Assembly (NCBI RefSeq): GCF_005747095.1
Contig: NZ_SWLG01000003.1
Location: 124,001-188,000, forward strand
Direction of reading: 5' to 3'
DNA: 64,000 nt
DNA from: Exobacillus caeni
GTDB taxonomy: Bacteria > Bacillota > Bacilli > Bacillales > Guptibacillaceae
The notes beneath the pieces were generated by a model. That model was not told where the DNA came from and did not search any database. It saw only the letters and a list, made by a program, of their open reading frames with translations. A program made the translations under genes and the position numbers. Shown here one piece after another: positions 16,694 to 26,530 of this stretch. The stretch's first letter is position 1; each line of letters begins with the position of its first letter.

Positions 16694-18814
16694 ATGAAAA
16701 AGCTTCAAAAGACGTTACTTCTTTCGATGCTTGCATTTACGTTAATTCTTGCGCAGATGCTCGCAGGCACTCCAGCAAAACAGGCAAAGGCAGCAGGGAA
16801 TGAAGAAGTCAGTGATCTTGTCATCCTTCAAAATGTTCCTGAGGTTAACACCAAAGTGAAAGGTGAACAGGTACAGCTTGATGCACTTCACATTTACAAT
16901 GAAGGACAGTTTTTGCTGACTGAGGAAAATCTCGAATGGAAGTCTTCAAACAAAAATGTTGCCTCTGTCGATGAGGACGGAACAGTAACATTTCTGGGAC
17001 ATCCCGGCAGAACATTCATCACTGTAACCGATGGGGAGTTTAAAGACAAAATGGCTTTTGACTACAAACCGGGATCTAACGAAAAAGGCAAAAAAGGAAA
17101 GCCTGAATTCGTAGCTTCGCTCGTCAAAGAAGAAGGTGATCGCTATGACATTATCGAAAACGCGATCTCCCACATGACGATGGAAGAAAAAGTCGGACAG
17201 ATGCTAATGCCGGACTTCCGTAAATGGAACGGTAAAGATGTAACAAAGATGCTTCCTGAAATTGAACAGCTTGTTAAAGAGTATCATCTTGGCGGGGTTA
17301 TCCTGTTCCGTGAAAATGTGGTAACGACTGAGCAGACTGCTAAGCTTGTTTCTGACTATCAAGCAGCGGCTGAAAAATATGGATTGTTGCTAACGATCGA
17401 CCAGGAAGGCGGAATCGTAACACGTCTCCAGTCAGGAACAGACATGCCAGGAAACATGGCGCTCGGTGCGACCCGTTCTGAAGAGATTTCCCAAAACGTT
17501 GGGCGAGTAATTGGGGAAGAGCTTTCAGCGCTTGGAATCAACATGAACCTTGCACCAGTACTGGACGTAAACATCAATCCTGATAACCCGGTGATCGGTG
17601 TTCGTTCATTTGGAAGTAATCCGGAGCTTGTAGCTGAAATGGGCGTAGCTTATACAAAAGGATTGCAAAGTACTGGTGTAGCGGCGACAGCAAAGCACTT
17701 TCCGGGCCACGGTGATACTGCAGTAGACTCCCACCTGGGATTGCCTGAAGTACCACATGACAAAGAACGCTTAAAAGCAGTTGAACTATATCCTTTCCAA
17801 AAAGCGATGGAAGCTGGAATCGATGCTGTGATGACAGCGCACGTAACCTTCCCGAAAATCGATGATTCTAAAGCTATTTCGAAAAAAGATGGAACAGAGA
17901 TTGCAATTCCGGCGACTCTTTCTCACAAAGTATTAACCGGATTGATGCGTGAAGAAATGGGCTTCGACGGCGTTATTATCACAGATGCATTAAACATGAA
18001 TGCAATTGCTGAACACTTTGGGCCAGTCGATGCGGCGATTCGTGCTGTAAAAGCAGGTACCGATATCGCGTTAATGCCTGTAGGGCTTGAAAAAGTTGCA
18101 AACGGCATTTATGACGCAGTCGAAAGTGGAGAAATCACCGACGAGCGCTTGAATGCTTCCGTTGAACGGATTCTAACATTAAAAGTAAAACGTGGAATTA
18201 TCAAAGCAGAAAATCCTCAGCCGATCGATGAAAAAATCGCGAATGCAGTAAAGGTCGTTGGATCTGAAGAGCATAAGCAAGTCGAGCAAGAAGCAGCGAA
18301 CAAGTCGATCACGCTATTAAAGAATGAAAGTGCGTTGCCTTTGAATGTTAATGAAGAGGATAGTGTGGTGGTTGTAGGTAACTCTTACATTTCAAGCCTT
18401 GGTGATGCTGTAAAAGCACATCATGTCAACACGACTGTCATTGATTCCGATGACTATAACTTAACCGATGACCAGCTCCAACTAATTAAGGATGCGGACA
18501 AAGTGATTATAGGAACATACAGTTACAGTGTTTGGACACGCTCTCCTGAACATCCGCAAATGCAGATGGTCAACAAGATCATCGAAGCAACTGATGCGCC
18601 AGTAATCGGAGTTGGAATTCGCAACCCTTACGACATCATGGCTTATCCGAATGTTGATGCTTACATTGCGCAATACGGATTTAGAACAGCGAGCTTCGAA
18701 GCAACCGCTGCTACGATCTTTGGTGAAAATGCACCGACCGGTAAACTTCCTGTTACTATTCCGAATCTTGATAACGGTGTTCTGTACGATTATGGATTTG
18801 GTTTAACTTACTGA
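16694..18814 (+). CDS. nagZ: Secreted beta-N-acetylglucosaminidase NagZ (GH3)
   Basis: Start ATG after GGAGG; the frame's earlier ATG lacks a site. Signal peptide to about residue 35, a BIG2-like beta domain (about 40-130, SNKNVASVDEDGTVTF), the GH3 barrel (about 150-500) and a C-terminal GH3 domain. The barrel carries KHFPGHGDT with the Asp-His pair in GDTAVDSH, the acid/base typical of NagZ, and the nucleophile Asp in VIITDALNM. It releases terminal GlcNAc from muropeptides or murein disaccharides outside the cell, in sequence with AmiE and NamZ. It lies between amiE and namZ; a strong hairpin after the stop may limit read-through into namZ. Confidence 0.92.
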   Translation: MKKLQKTLLLSMLAFTLILAQMLAGTPAKQAKAAGNEEVSDLVILQNVPEVNTKVKGEQVQLDALHIYNEGQFLLTEENLEWKSSNKNVASVDEDGTVTFLGHPGRTFITVTDGEFKDKMAFDYKPGSNEKGKKGKPEFVASLVKEEGDRYDIIENAISHMTMEEKVGQMLMPDFRKWNGKDVTKMLPEIEQLVKEYHLGGVILFRENVVTTEQTAKLVSDYQAAAEKYGLLLTIDQEGGIVTRLQSGTDMPGNMALGATRSEEISQNVGRVIGEELSALGINMNLAPVLDVNINPDNPVIGVRSFGSNPELVAEMGVAYTKGLQSTGVAATAKHFPGHGDTAVDSHLGLPEVPHDKERLKAVELYPFQKAMEAGIDAVMTAHVTFPKIDDSKAISKKDGTEIAIPATLSHKVLTGLMREEMGFDGVIITDALNMNAIAEHFGPVDAAIRAVKAGTDIALMPVGLEKVANGIYDAVESGEITDERLNASVERILTLKVKRGIIKAENPQPIDEKIANAVKVVGSEEHKQVEQEAANKSITLLKNESALPLNVNEEDSVVVVGNSYISSLGDAVKAHHVNTTVIDSDDYNLTDDQLQLIKDADKVIIGTYSYSVWTRSPEHPQMQMVNKIIEATDAPVIGVGIRNPYDIMAYPNVDAYIAQYGFRTASFEATAATIFGENAPTGKLPVTIPNLDNGVLYDYGFGLTY

Positions 18815-18826
18815 TATGGTTTTTGC

Positions 18827-18899
18827 CCGGCAGGAAAGGGTTTGTCTATCGTCCCCCCCTTATGCAATAGATAAAGCTATAGTTCCTGCCGGTTTTTTT
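18827..18899 (+). terminator. Strong terminator between nagZ and namZ
   Basis: CCGGCAGGAA pairs perfectly with TTCCTGCCGG across a ~45-base loop that holds a smaller hairpin (CTAT/ATAG), followed by seven T. It implies that namZ has its own promoter or depends on read-through. Confidence 0.8.
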
Positions 18900-18999
18900 A
18901 TAAAAAAGGCCCTGTTATTTTATTGATTCGAAATGCCGTATATACTGTCCAAGCAATCCTCGGTGTTAAAAAACAACAATATAAATCAGGAGGGATTTT

Positions 19000-20262
19000 G
19001 TGAAGAAGTGGCTTGTCACGATACTAACTGCTGTCCTTGTGTTGTCCTCGTTAACGGTTGCGCTTGCTGATAATGGAAGGCATCTTGGCCATAAGAAGCA
19101 GGCGAAGAAGCTTGAGCTTGGTGTCGAAGTTTTGCTAAATGACCAGAAAGAACTTATCGAAGGAAAAAGAGTTGGTTTAATTACAAACCCAACTGGCGTC
19201 GACCAGGATCTTAATAGTATTGTAGATTTGCTTTACAACGATCCTGATGTGGAGCTAACGGCTCTTTATGGACCGGAACATGGCGTCCGTGGAAGTGCTC
19301 AGGCAGGCGGATATGTTGAATCTTATATCGATGAAGAAACCGGTCTTCCGGTATACAGTTTATACGGTTCTACGAAAAAGCCGACTCCTGAAATGCTTGA
19401 GAACGTAGATGTTCTACTGTTTGATATCCAGGATGTTGGTACCCGCTTCTATACGTACATTTATACGATGGCATATGCGATGGAAGCAGCAGCTGAAAAT
19501 GATATTCCTTTCATCGTACTTGACCGTCCGAACCCGATCAGTGGTGTAGATGTAGAAGGCCCGGTTCTCGATCCAGATTATTCTTCATTTGTTGGAATGT
19601 ACCCGATCCCGCTTCGCCATGGAATGACAGTTGGGGAACTTGCAAAGCTGTTCAACAACGAGTTTAATATTGGCGCAGACCTGACTGTTGTGGAAATGAA
19701 ACACTGGAAGCGCGATATGTTCTATGAGGACACAGGATTGGAATTTGTTCCTCCTTCCCCTAACATGCCTACAGAAGATACAGCATTAGTATACCCTGGG
19801 GCTGCATTGATTGAAGGAACAAATGTATCGGAAGGAAGAGGAACGACAAGACCGTTTGAATTTATCGGTGCGCCGTTTATTAACAGCACTGATCTTGCAG
19901 CGGAATTAAATTCACTGGACTTGCCTGGCGTTAAATTTAGAGCAGCTTCGTTCACACCGACGTTCTCCAAGCATGCAGGTAAATTAACGCATGGAATTCA
20001 AATCCATGTTACGGATAAAGAAGATTACAATGCAGTTGAAACAGGGCTATACATTGTAAAAACAATCCATGATATGTACCCGGAAGACTTCGAATTCCGC
20101 GCTGAAAACAGTGCAGGAGTATCATTCTTTGATTTGCTGGTAGGTAATGGCTGGATTCGCGATGCAATCGAAGAAGGAAAATCAGTCGAAGAAATCAAAG
20201 CCCAATGGCAGGATGATCTTGATCAATTCATGGACGTTCGTGAACAGTATTTAATCTACTAA
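19000..20262 (+). CDS. namZ: Secreted exo-beta-N-acetylmuramidase NamZ (DUF1343)
   Basis: GTG start seven bases after CAGGAGGG. Signal peptide to about residue 24 (TVALA-DN). The remaining ~395 residues are the DUF1343/YbbC fold: YGPEHGVRG near residue 90, FDIQDVGTRFYTYIYT near 145, DRPNPISG near 180, and a conserved SEGRGTTRPFEFIGAP near 280. NamZ of B. subtilis removes MurNAc from the non-reducing end of murein fragments, giving free MurNAc. It completes the amiE-nagZ-namZ set. After its stop comes REP palindrome 5, then murR. Confidence 0.93.
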   Translation: MKKWLVTILTAVLVLSSLTVALADNGRHLGHKKQAKKLELGVEVLLNDQKELIEGKRVGLITNPTGVDQDLNSIVDLLYNDPDVELTALYGPEHGVRGSAQAGGYVESYIDEETGLPVYSLYGSTKKPTPEMLENVDVLLFDIQDVGTRFYTYIYTMAYAMEAAAENDIPFIVLDRPNPISGVDVEGPVLDPDYSSFVGMYPIPLRHGMTVGELAKLFNNEFNIGADLTVVEMKHWKRDMFYEDTGLEFVPPSPNMPTEDTALVYPGAALIEGTNVSEGRGTTRPFEFIGAPFINSTDLAAELNSLDLPGVKFRAASFTPTFSKHAGKLTHGIQIHVTDKEDYNAVETGLYIVKTIHDMYPEDFEFRAENSAGVSFFDLLVGNGWIRDAIEEGKSVEEIKAQWQDDLDQFMDVREQYLIY

Positions 20263-20322
20263 ACTGCGCGATCAGATCACAGTGCTTAAAGGACTGTAGA
20301 AGAAAAAAATCTGAAGAAAAAG

Positions 20323-20363
20323 TTATCCACAAAACTTGAGGGGTCAGACCCCTCAAGTTTTGT
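20323..20363. repeat. REP palindrome 5
   Basis: TTATCCACA at 20323-20331, then 17-base arms perfectly complementary around the central A at 20346 (20329-20363), with core GGGGTCAGACCCC. The right DnaA-like end is lost. It sits between namZ and murR. Confidence 0.9.
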
Positions 20364-20483
20364 TAGTAATAAAATTTCCTAAAAACCTGTTTACTTTTGT
20401 AATAATATTTTATAAGCTATGTATAAAGAAGTTAGAAAGTTTCGAAAATAATTTGGCGGAAAATCAGGTTAGGAGATTTGTCT

Positions 20484-21341
20484 ATGTTAAAAGGCGGATT
20501 AATTAGTATCCAGGAATCGATGCCATCTTTGAAGCCTTCGGAACGGAAGGTAGCGGAATATATTCTTGTGCATCCGGAAGAAGTGGTGAACCTGTCGATC
20601 CAGAAGCTTGCAAAGCAAACAAAGGTCAGCGAAGCAACGGTGATTCGGCTTTCTCGATCTTTAAATTGTAAAGGCTTTCAAGATCTTAAGCTGCGGATTG
20701 CAGGTGACCTTGCACAGGTTACTAATAACAGCAATACATATCAGGAAATCAAGACGAACGGTTCCATTTCTTCGATGATTGCATCGGTTTCCCATAATAA
20801 CATCCAATCGATCAACGACACGCTCAGTGTTTTATCTGCTGAAGAGGTTGAAAAAGCAGTTGAAGTGTTAAGCGATGCAAGAAAGATTGCCGTCTATGGC
20901 ATCGGGGCATCTGCTGTCATCGCCCAGGATTTCAAACAGAAAATGCAAAGGACAAACCGCTGGTGTGAGGCTGCCTTCGACTTTGACACACAGGGAACCA
21001 TCAGTGCCAACCTTACTGAAGATGATGTGGCATTCGGCATCTCGTACTCCGGACAGACGAAGGATGTGATCCATTCACTGGAAATCGCTAAAGAACGGGG
21101 AGCAAAGATTATCTCGCTCACAAAGTTTGGCGCGAATCCTGTTTCGAAACTTGCAGACATCAACCTTTTTACAAGCTCGCTTGAAAAAAGCATCCGAAGC
21201 GGGGCGATGAGCTCCAGGATTTCACAGCTTAACGTTATCGATATCCTTTACATCGGCATGACCAGCAAGCATTATGACGAAGCGGTCGATGCGTTAGAAC
21301 GTACTAGAAAAGCAGTAAGGATCTCGAAGCAAGATGGTTGA
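20484..21341 (+). CDS. murR: RpiR-family regulator MurR
   Basis: The ATG has AGGAGA upstream (an in-frame TTG two codons earlier is less likely). About 285 residues: an RpiR-type HTH domain (about 1-77, with LAKQTKVSEATVIRLSRSL) and a SIS sugar-phosphate domain (about 120-260, YGIGASAVIAQDFKQKM and SYSGQTKDV). MurR proteins sense MurNAc-6-P and control MurNAc use. The stop overlaps the start of the next gene, so it heads a tight seven-gene unit that ends with murQ. This supports its role as the local regulator. Confidence 0.85.
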   Translation: MLKGGLISIQESMPSLKPSERKVAEYILVHPEEVVNLSIQKLAKQTKVSEATVIRLSRSLNCKGFQDLKLRIAGDLAQVTNNSNTYQEIKTNGSISSMIASVSHNNIQSINDTLSVLSAEEVEKAVEVLSDARKIAVYGIGASAVIAQDFKQKMQRTNRWCEAAFDFDTQGTISANLTEDDVAFGISYSGQTKDVIHSLEIAKERGAKIISLTKFGANPVSKLADINLFTSSLEKSIRSGAMSSRISQLNVIDILYIGMTSKHYDEAVDALERTRKAVRISKQDG

Positions 21342-22353
21342 GCACATGATACAGCAGTGGGTGGATGAAAAGAAGATTCCAGGGGCGGTAATCAACATCT
21401 CGGTCGGCAAAAAAATAGTCCTTCAAAAAGCTTTCGGAGGCTATACCGATAATGAGGGATCCTACCGATCTATCGAAACTTCTACCATATTTGATGTTGC
21501 TTCACTCACAAAGGTAGTTTCGACTTTGCCATCTGTGTTATTACTGGTAGCTGGTAAACAGATTAATCTCACCGATCCAATAGCAGCTTACCTGCCAGCT
21601 TTTCACCATCGAAACATCACCATCAAAAACTTGCTATTACATAATTCAGGGCTCGCGGCAAAGCTGCCATATAAGAAACGGAATGAAACACGAGATGTGC
21701 TGCAGGAAATCTATCAGCAGCCGCTCACCGATCAAACGGGAAAAGTAACTGTCTACAGTGACCTCGGAATGATCTTGCTTGGAAAACTGATTGAAGTTGT
21801 CTATGGTGAATCACTATCGTCTTTTGCCAGCCAGAATATTTTCAAGCCTTTGAAGATGGAAGATACCATGTTCAATCCGTCGGAAAAATTAAAGGCGCGT
21901 ATCACACCAACCGAAAAGGTGGACGGAAAGTTTGTCCACGGCAGTGTTCATGACGAAAAAACCTACCATTTAGGCGGGGCGGCAGGAAGCGCGGGCTTGT
22001 TTTCAACAGCAGATGATTTAACCAAGTACGCCAACTGGTGGCTTTACCCGGAAAAACAATCGATCCTTCCTAAAGACTTAATGGTGGAAAGCCGCACACA
22101 TCACCAGGACAACCGGGGATACGGCTTTGAGGTCTGGAGCGGCAATGGCGAACCGCCGAGCTGCGGAGAAAAATGGTCTTCGGGCAGCTTCGGCCACACA
22201 GGTTTTACCGGAACAAGCATGTGGATCGATCCTGAAAAAGATTTGAGTGTTATCTTTTTAACCAACGCAGTTCATTACGGTAGAAACACGCCGATCAAAG
22301 ATTTGCGGAGACAATTGCATACTGGTATTTATTCCTCACTTTTCGGGGAGTAA
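21334..22353 (+). CDS. Cytoplasmic serine hydrolase, AmiE paralogue without signal peptide
   Basis: Overlaps the murR stop by eight bases. 339 residues starting MVEHMIQQWVDEKKIPGAV, so no export signal. Beta-lactamase/esterase-class fold with SLTK (Ser57, Lys60), YSD (VYSDLGM), HDEKTYHLGG and GHTGFTG. It aligns along its length with the secreted AmiE at 14893-16599 but lacks that protein's leader and C-terminal domain. Lying between murR and an importer, it probably cleaves amide-linked peptide from imported MurNAc-peptide inside the cell; this is inference. It could equally act on another amide or ester. Confidence 0.75.
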   Translation: MVEHMIQQWVDEKKIPGAVINISVGKKIVLQKAFGGYTDNEGSYRSIETSTIFDVASLTKVVSTLPSVLLLVAGKQINLTDPIAAYLPAFHHRNITIKNLLLHNSGLAAKLPYKKRNETRDVLQEIYQQPLTDQTGKVTVYSDLGMILLGKLIEVVYGESLSSFASQNIFKPLKMEDTMFNPSEKLKARITPTEKVDGKFVHGSVHDEKTYHLGGAAGSAGLFSTADDLTKYANWWLYPEKQSILPKDLMVESRTHHQDNRGYGFEVWSGNGEPPSCGEKWSSGSFGHTGFTGTSMWIDPEKDLSVIFLTNAVHYGRNTPIKDLRRQLHTGIYSSLFGE

Positions 22354-22389
22354 CTATATAATTTTTAATTATTAGGAGGGGTTCTAAAC

Positions 22390-23688
22390 ATGAAACGAAT
22401 GCTAGGTTTGTTTCTTGGGGTAGTGATGGTTTTATCTCTTGTTCTTGCTGGATGTAGCAGCTCGGAAACGAATTCGAATGCTTCCGGCAATGAAGGTGAC
22501 AACGGAAGTGACAGCGGTGGAGACAAAGTTACACTGACGATGGGGAGCTGGAGAACAGAAGACAAAGCAGCGTATGAAAAGATTATCAAAGCTTTTAACG
22601 AAGAATACCCGGACATTAACGTTGAATTCAAACCGTCCAAAAACACAGAGTACAACACCATTCTTAACACAGCGCTTCAAAGCGGAGAAGGCCCTGATAT
22701 CATTCAGCTTCGTCCTTATGCTCCAGGAATGGAGCTTGCAAAAGCAGGTTACTTAGAGCCTCTTGACGATTTGAACGGCATCGACGTTTTTGCAGATGAT
22801 GTTATTGCAGCAGCTAAGTCAGAAGACAAAATTTACGGAGTGCCGCTTTCTTTAAACTCCGCGCAAATGTTCTACAACAAAAAAATATTTGAAGAGCATG
22901 GCTTGAAAGAACCTAAAACATGGGATGAGTTCATTGAGATCAATGAGAAGCTTAAAAAAGAAGGTGTGACACCGATTGCGCTTGGAACAAAAGAAGGCTG
23001 GCTGTTGTCTCTTGGCCACTCTATCGTTGGTCCGGCACATTACGGAGCGAACGAATTTGTTGACCAGATCACAGCGGGTGAAAAGAATTTTACGAGTGAC
23101 GAATTCGTTTCTTCTATTAAAGCGATGGATGAATTGAAAAAGTACTTCCCTGATAACTATGAAGGCCTTGGAATGGAAGATATCCGTACCTTGTTCTTTA
23201 CAGAGCAGGCAGCGATGTTCCCGTTAGGAAGCTGGGAAATCGAAGTGCTTCGTGAAATGAATCCAGATCTTGACTTTGGTTTCTTCCCGATGCCTTCTGC
23301 AGTAGGAAAAGAGCCGACAATGACAACGTGGGTAGACGGATCTTACGGATTGAACGTGAACTCAGAGCATAAAGAAGAAGCAAAGAAATTCCTTGAATTT
23401 ATGACTACTGAAAAATTCGCGAAATTATTCGCAAGTGAACTCAGCCGTATCCCTGCGGTTCCTGGAGTCGAAACAGGTGACGAGCTGGTGACAGCGATGG
23501 CAGAAGCTTCTAACCAATATTCAACCCCTTACTTGATGCTTGTTCACTTCAACGAAGGAAATCCGACAACAAAAGCAACGCTTGAAACGGAGCTTCAGGG
23601 TATGTATCTAGGTAAAGTCAAACCTGAAGAAGTTGCGAAAAAGCTTCAGGAAAATGCGGAAACGTATTATGAGCCGTTTCAAAAATAA
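22390..23688 (+). CDS. Sugar ABC transporter substrate-binding lipoprotein
   Basis: Start ATG after TTAGGAGGGG. Lipoprotein signal peptide with lipobox LAGC (Cys at residue 21), a Ser/Gly/Asn-rich tether, then a family-1 extracellular solute-binding fold (TMGSWRTEDKAAYEKIIKAFN, GPDIIQLRP, YGVPLSLNSAQMFYNKKIFEEHG). It captures a sugar outside the membrane. Two MsmF/MsmG-type permeases follow directly. Its place between murR and murK/murQ makes MurNAc, GlcNAc or a MurNAc-peptide the likely ligand, but binding specificity cannot be seen. Confidence 0.87.
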   Translation: MKRMLGLFLGVVMVLSLVLAGCSSSETNSNASGNEGDNGSDSGGDKVTLTMGSWRTEDKAAYEKIIKAFNEEYPDINVEFKPSKNTEYNTILNTALQSGEGPDIIQLRPYAPGMELAKAGYLEPLDDLNGIDVFADDVIAAAKSEDKIYGVPLSLNSAQMFYNKKIFEEHGLKEPKTWDEFIEINEKLKKEGVTPIALGTKEGWLLSLGHSIVGPAHYGANEFVDQITAGEKNFTSDEFVSSIKAMDELKKYFPDNYEGLGMEDIRTLFFTEQAAMFPLGSWEIEVLREMNPDLDFGFFPMPSAVGKEPTMTTWVDGSYGLNVNSEHKEEAKKFLEFMTTEKFAKLFASELSRIPAVPGVETGDELVTAMAEASNQYSTPYLMLVHFNEGNPTTKATLETELQGMYLGKVKPEEVAKKLQENAETYYEPFQK

Positions 23689-23714
23689 CTAATCCTTAAA
23701 GGTGGCGAGGTAAA

Positions 23715-24671
23715 ATGGAGCTGGAATCAAAGGTTAATATTCAGACAAAATCAAAGCAAAAAAAGGATTGGAAAAAGTGGGTCATCCATCTTTTTCCGAT
23801 CCCTGCCCTCGCTATTTACATACTTTTTATCATCTATCCATTGTTTGCAGCATTTTCATACAGCCTTTATGACTGGCAAGGAATCAAACGGGGAGCTTTT
23901 ATCGGCATCGAGAACTTTATTTCTCTTTTTACGACCGAACCTTTCAATAGCATGTTCTGGAATGCGTTCCAAAACAACATCTGGTACTTTCTTCTCGAGA
24001 TGGTCGTGCAAAACGGAATCGCGTTTATGCTGGCTTATGTTATTTACAAAAAGATTCGCTTTGCAGAGTTCTTTAAAGTCGCTTATTTTTTGCCGCGTTT
24101 ATTGTCCGTAATCATTGTAGGTTTTTTATGGAAGCTGATTTTAAACCCTAACTTCGGGGCGTTGAATGTCTTCTTAAATAAGATTGGCCTGGAAAGCTGG
24201 GCGAAACCATGGTTGGGTGATCCTGATACTGCTTTAATCTCGATCATTCTTGTTAACTCCTGGTTTGGCCTCGGTTTTGCTGTCTTGATTTTCTTAGCTG
24301 GACTGCAGGGGATTCCTGGTGATTTGATCGAAGCGGCAAGGCTTGACGGCGCAACCGGTCCAAAACTGATTCGGAAAATTATTCTGCCGTTGATGGTTCC
24401 ATCGATTACGATCATGACTGTTTTGACCTTTATCCATGCGTTCGAAGCGTTTGAACTCGTTTATGCGATGGAAGGATCAATGGGTGAACCTTATTATTCG
24501 ACCGACACGCTCGCTGTTTACTTTTACCGATTGGCGTTCGGCGGTTCAGGCGGGGCAGACTCGGTTGCGATCGGCTTAGGATCTGCGCTTGCAGTTGTCC
24601 TGTTCTTTATCATCGCATCGATATCAGCACTATTCCTACTCGTGCTGCGTAAGCGCGAAGTTGAGATGTAG
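23715..24671 (+). CDS. Sugar ABC transporter permease (MsmF/UgpA type)
   Basis: ATG with AGGTGGCGAGG upstream. 318 residues: a polar N-terminus, then six helices. The cytoplasmic EAA loop reads EAARLDGATGPKLIRKIILPLMVPS near residue 215. It forms the membrane channel with the next gene product. No ATPase gene is present in the cluster, as in CUT1 systems that borrow the shared ATPase MsmX. Confidence 0.88.
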   Translation: MELESKVNIQTKSKQKKDWKKWVIHLFPIPALAIYILFIIYPLFAAFSYSLYDWQGIKRGAFIGIENFISLFTTEPFNSMFWNAFQNNIWYFLLEMVVQNGIAFMLAYVIYKKIRFAEFFKVAYFLPRLLSVIIVGFLWKLILNPNFGALNVFLNKIGLESWAKPWLGDPDTALISIILVNSWFGLGFAVLIFLAGLQGIPGDLIEAARLDGATGPKLIRKIILPLMVPSITIMTVLTFIHAFEAFELVYAMEGSMGEPYYSTDTLAVYFYRLAFGGSGGADSVAIGLGSALAVVLFFIIASISALFLLVLRKREVEM

Positions 24672-24690
24672 GAAGGAGGAGAAGAGAAAA

Positions 24691-25515
24691 ATGAAACAAA
24701 ATCCTGCAGCAAGGTCGTTTTATTATGTCATTGCGTTTGCGTTCGCTTCTATCAGTTTATACCCGATCGTGTTGATGATTTTTTCATCTTTTAAAACGAA
24801 TGCAGAAATCTTTAAAAATCCGTTGTCGTTTCCAACGTCTTTCAGTCTTGAAACATATCAGAAGCTGCTCGATCAGATTCCCTTCTTCACTTTTTTCTGG
24901 AACAGTGTGTTCGTCAGCGTAATCTCGGTCATTTTCATCCTGTTGTTCGGTTCGCTTGCTTCCTTTTATATTGCAAGGTACACGTTCTGGTGGAACAACC
25001 TGTTATTTTTCTTCTTTTTGCTGGGTATGATGATTCCGATCAAGCTAGGAATCGTGCCGTTGTTCATGCTGATGAAGGACCTCGGCTTGATCAATTCGCT
25101 CTGGTCGCTTGTATTCATCTACACGGCCACAGGGATTCCGTTGTCTGTCCTGATCTTGACGGGGTTTTTCCGAACGATGCCCAAAGAGCTTGAGGAGGCT
25201 GCTAGAATCGATGGTGCGACTGACATTCGAATTTTCTGGCATGTGCTGCTGCCGATCATGCGCCCGGCATTAGGAACGGTGATGATCATCAACTTCATCC
25301 AATCATGGAACGATTTCTTCTTCCCGCTCATCTTTATAACAGAAGAAGTGAAAAAGACGATTCCGGTCGGTATGCTCTCATTGTTCGGCGAGTATTCCGC
25401 TGACTGGGGTGCGCTTTTTGCGGGCTTGACCCTGTCTTCTCTTCCGATGATCGTCCTGTTCTTCATTGCATCGAAACAGTTTATGGAAGGGTTGACGGCA
25501 GGTGCAGTTAAATAA
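24691..25515 (+). CDS. Sugar ABC transporter permease (MsmG/UgpE type)
   Basis: The start is the ATG of MKQNPAARSF after AAGGAGGAG; the longer frame reaching back to 24589 overlaps the previous gene and is spurious. 274 residues with six helices and the EAA loop EAARIDGATDIRIFWHVLLPIMRP near residue 170. It pairs with the product of the gene before it. Its end overlaps the start of the kinase gene by 14 bases, which indicates coupled translation. Confidence 0.88.
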   Translation: MKQNPAARSFYYVIAFAFASISLYPIVLMIFSSFKTNAEIFKNPLSFPTSFSLETYQKLLDQIPFFTFFWNSVFVSVISVIFILLFGSLASFYIARYTFWWNNLLFFFFLLGMMIPIKLGIVPLFMLMKDLGLINSLWSLVFIYTATGIPLSVLILTGFFRTMPKELEEAARIDGATDIRIFWHVLLPIMRPALGTVMIINFIQSWNDFFFPLIFITEEVKKTIPVGMLSLFGEYSADWGALFAGLTLSSLPMIVLFFIASKQFMEGLTAGAVK

Positions 25516-26530
25516 CGGTTTATACATCGGACTCGATGGCGGCGGTACGAAAACTACCTGTGTGCTTGGCGATGGTACGGGGAAGATTTTAGCCTACGCT
25601 GTCGGGAAATCTAGCAACATGAAATCAAAATCCTGGGAGGAAGTAAAGCTTGTGCTTCATGAGCTTATAGAGCGAGTTTTACATGCTTCCCATAAAAAGT
25701 ATGAAGAAGTGTACTGTTTATATTTTTCACTTGCAGGCGGAGACCGTCCTGAGGATAAATCAAGGATCATCGCTTCTTTTAAGGATAAAGTGAGAAAAAA
25801 TGCACAGGTTGTTGTCCAAAACGATGCTTTCTCAGCCCTGGCAGCTGGAACATGGGGGGAAGCAGGAAGTGTTTTGATTTCCGGCACAGGATCGATCGCT
25901 TATTGTTTGGCTCCATCCACTGGAAAAAAGCTTCGCGTTGGCGGTTGGGGCTATGTAATGGGAGATGAAGGAAGCGGGTTTGATATCGGAAGGAAAGCGT
26001 TGACTGCAGTTTTGAGAGCTTACGATGGCCGTGGGCCCGAAACAGTTTTGACTGAAAAAATCTTAACTGCATTGGCACTGAAAGATGCCCCGCAGCTCGT
26101 GACAGCGATTTATGAAAGTAACGAAATGCGTAAGGTTGTTGCGGGGCTTTCTAAAATAGTACTGAAAGCGGTTGAGGATAAGGATACAATAGCGATCCAG
26201 ATTTTAGAAGAAGCAGTAGAAGATCTAGTGGAAATGGCTGAAGTTCTGGCATCAAAAACAACCGATGATAAAAGTCTTCCGATTGTGCTGAGCGGTGGTA
26301 TGTTTTCATCCGAGTTTTTCCGAGAAACCTTTTTAAAAAGGTTAAGGAAAAAGCTTCGAAAAATAGAGGCGACCATACCAGAGGTACCTCCTGTCGTCGG
26401 GGCATATGTTTTGGCCATGAATCAGGATGGGATAACAATAGAAAAAGAACAAAAAGAGCAGATTATCAATACATGGAAAGAACATGAGCTCTTGGATAGG
26501 AAAGTACGTGACCAGGGAGGACAGTTATGA
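25502..26530 (+). CDS. murK: BadF/BadG-type sugar kinase, probable MurNAc/GlcNAc kinase MurK
   Basis: GTG start inside the end of the permease gene. 342 residues of the ASKHA fold: phosphate-1 loop GLDGGGTKTTCVLGD at residue 9, VVQNDAFSALAAG, the phosphate-2 segment ISGTGSIAY and GDEGSGFDIGRKA. Members of this branch phosphorylate N-acetylated amino sugars; MurK of Clostridium acetobutylicum phosphorylates MurNAc and GlcNAc. Its stop overlaps the murQ start (ATGA). With the ABC importer it would replace the MurP PTS route of B. subtilis. Substrate is inferred from context. Confidence 0.78.
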   Translation: MQLNNGLYIGLDGGGTKTTCVLGDGTGKILAYAVGKSSNMKSKSWEEVKLVLHELIERVLHASHKKYEEVYCLYFSLAGGDRPEDKSRIIASFKDKVRKNAQVVVQNDAFSALAAGTWGEAGSVLISGTGSIAYCLAPSTGKKLRVGGWGYVMGDEGSGFDIGRKALTAVLRAYDGRGPETVLTEKILTALALKDAPQLVTAIYESNEMRKVVAGLSKIVLKAVEDKDTIAIQILEEAVEDLVEMAEVLASKTTDDKSLPIVLSGGMFSSEFFRETFLKRLRKKLRKIEATIPEVPPVVGAYVLAMNQDGITIEKEQKEQIINTWKEHELLDRKVRDQGGQL

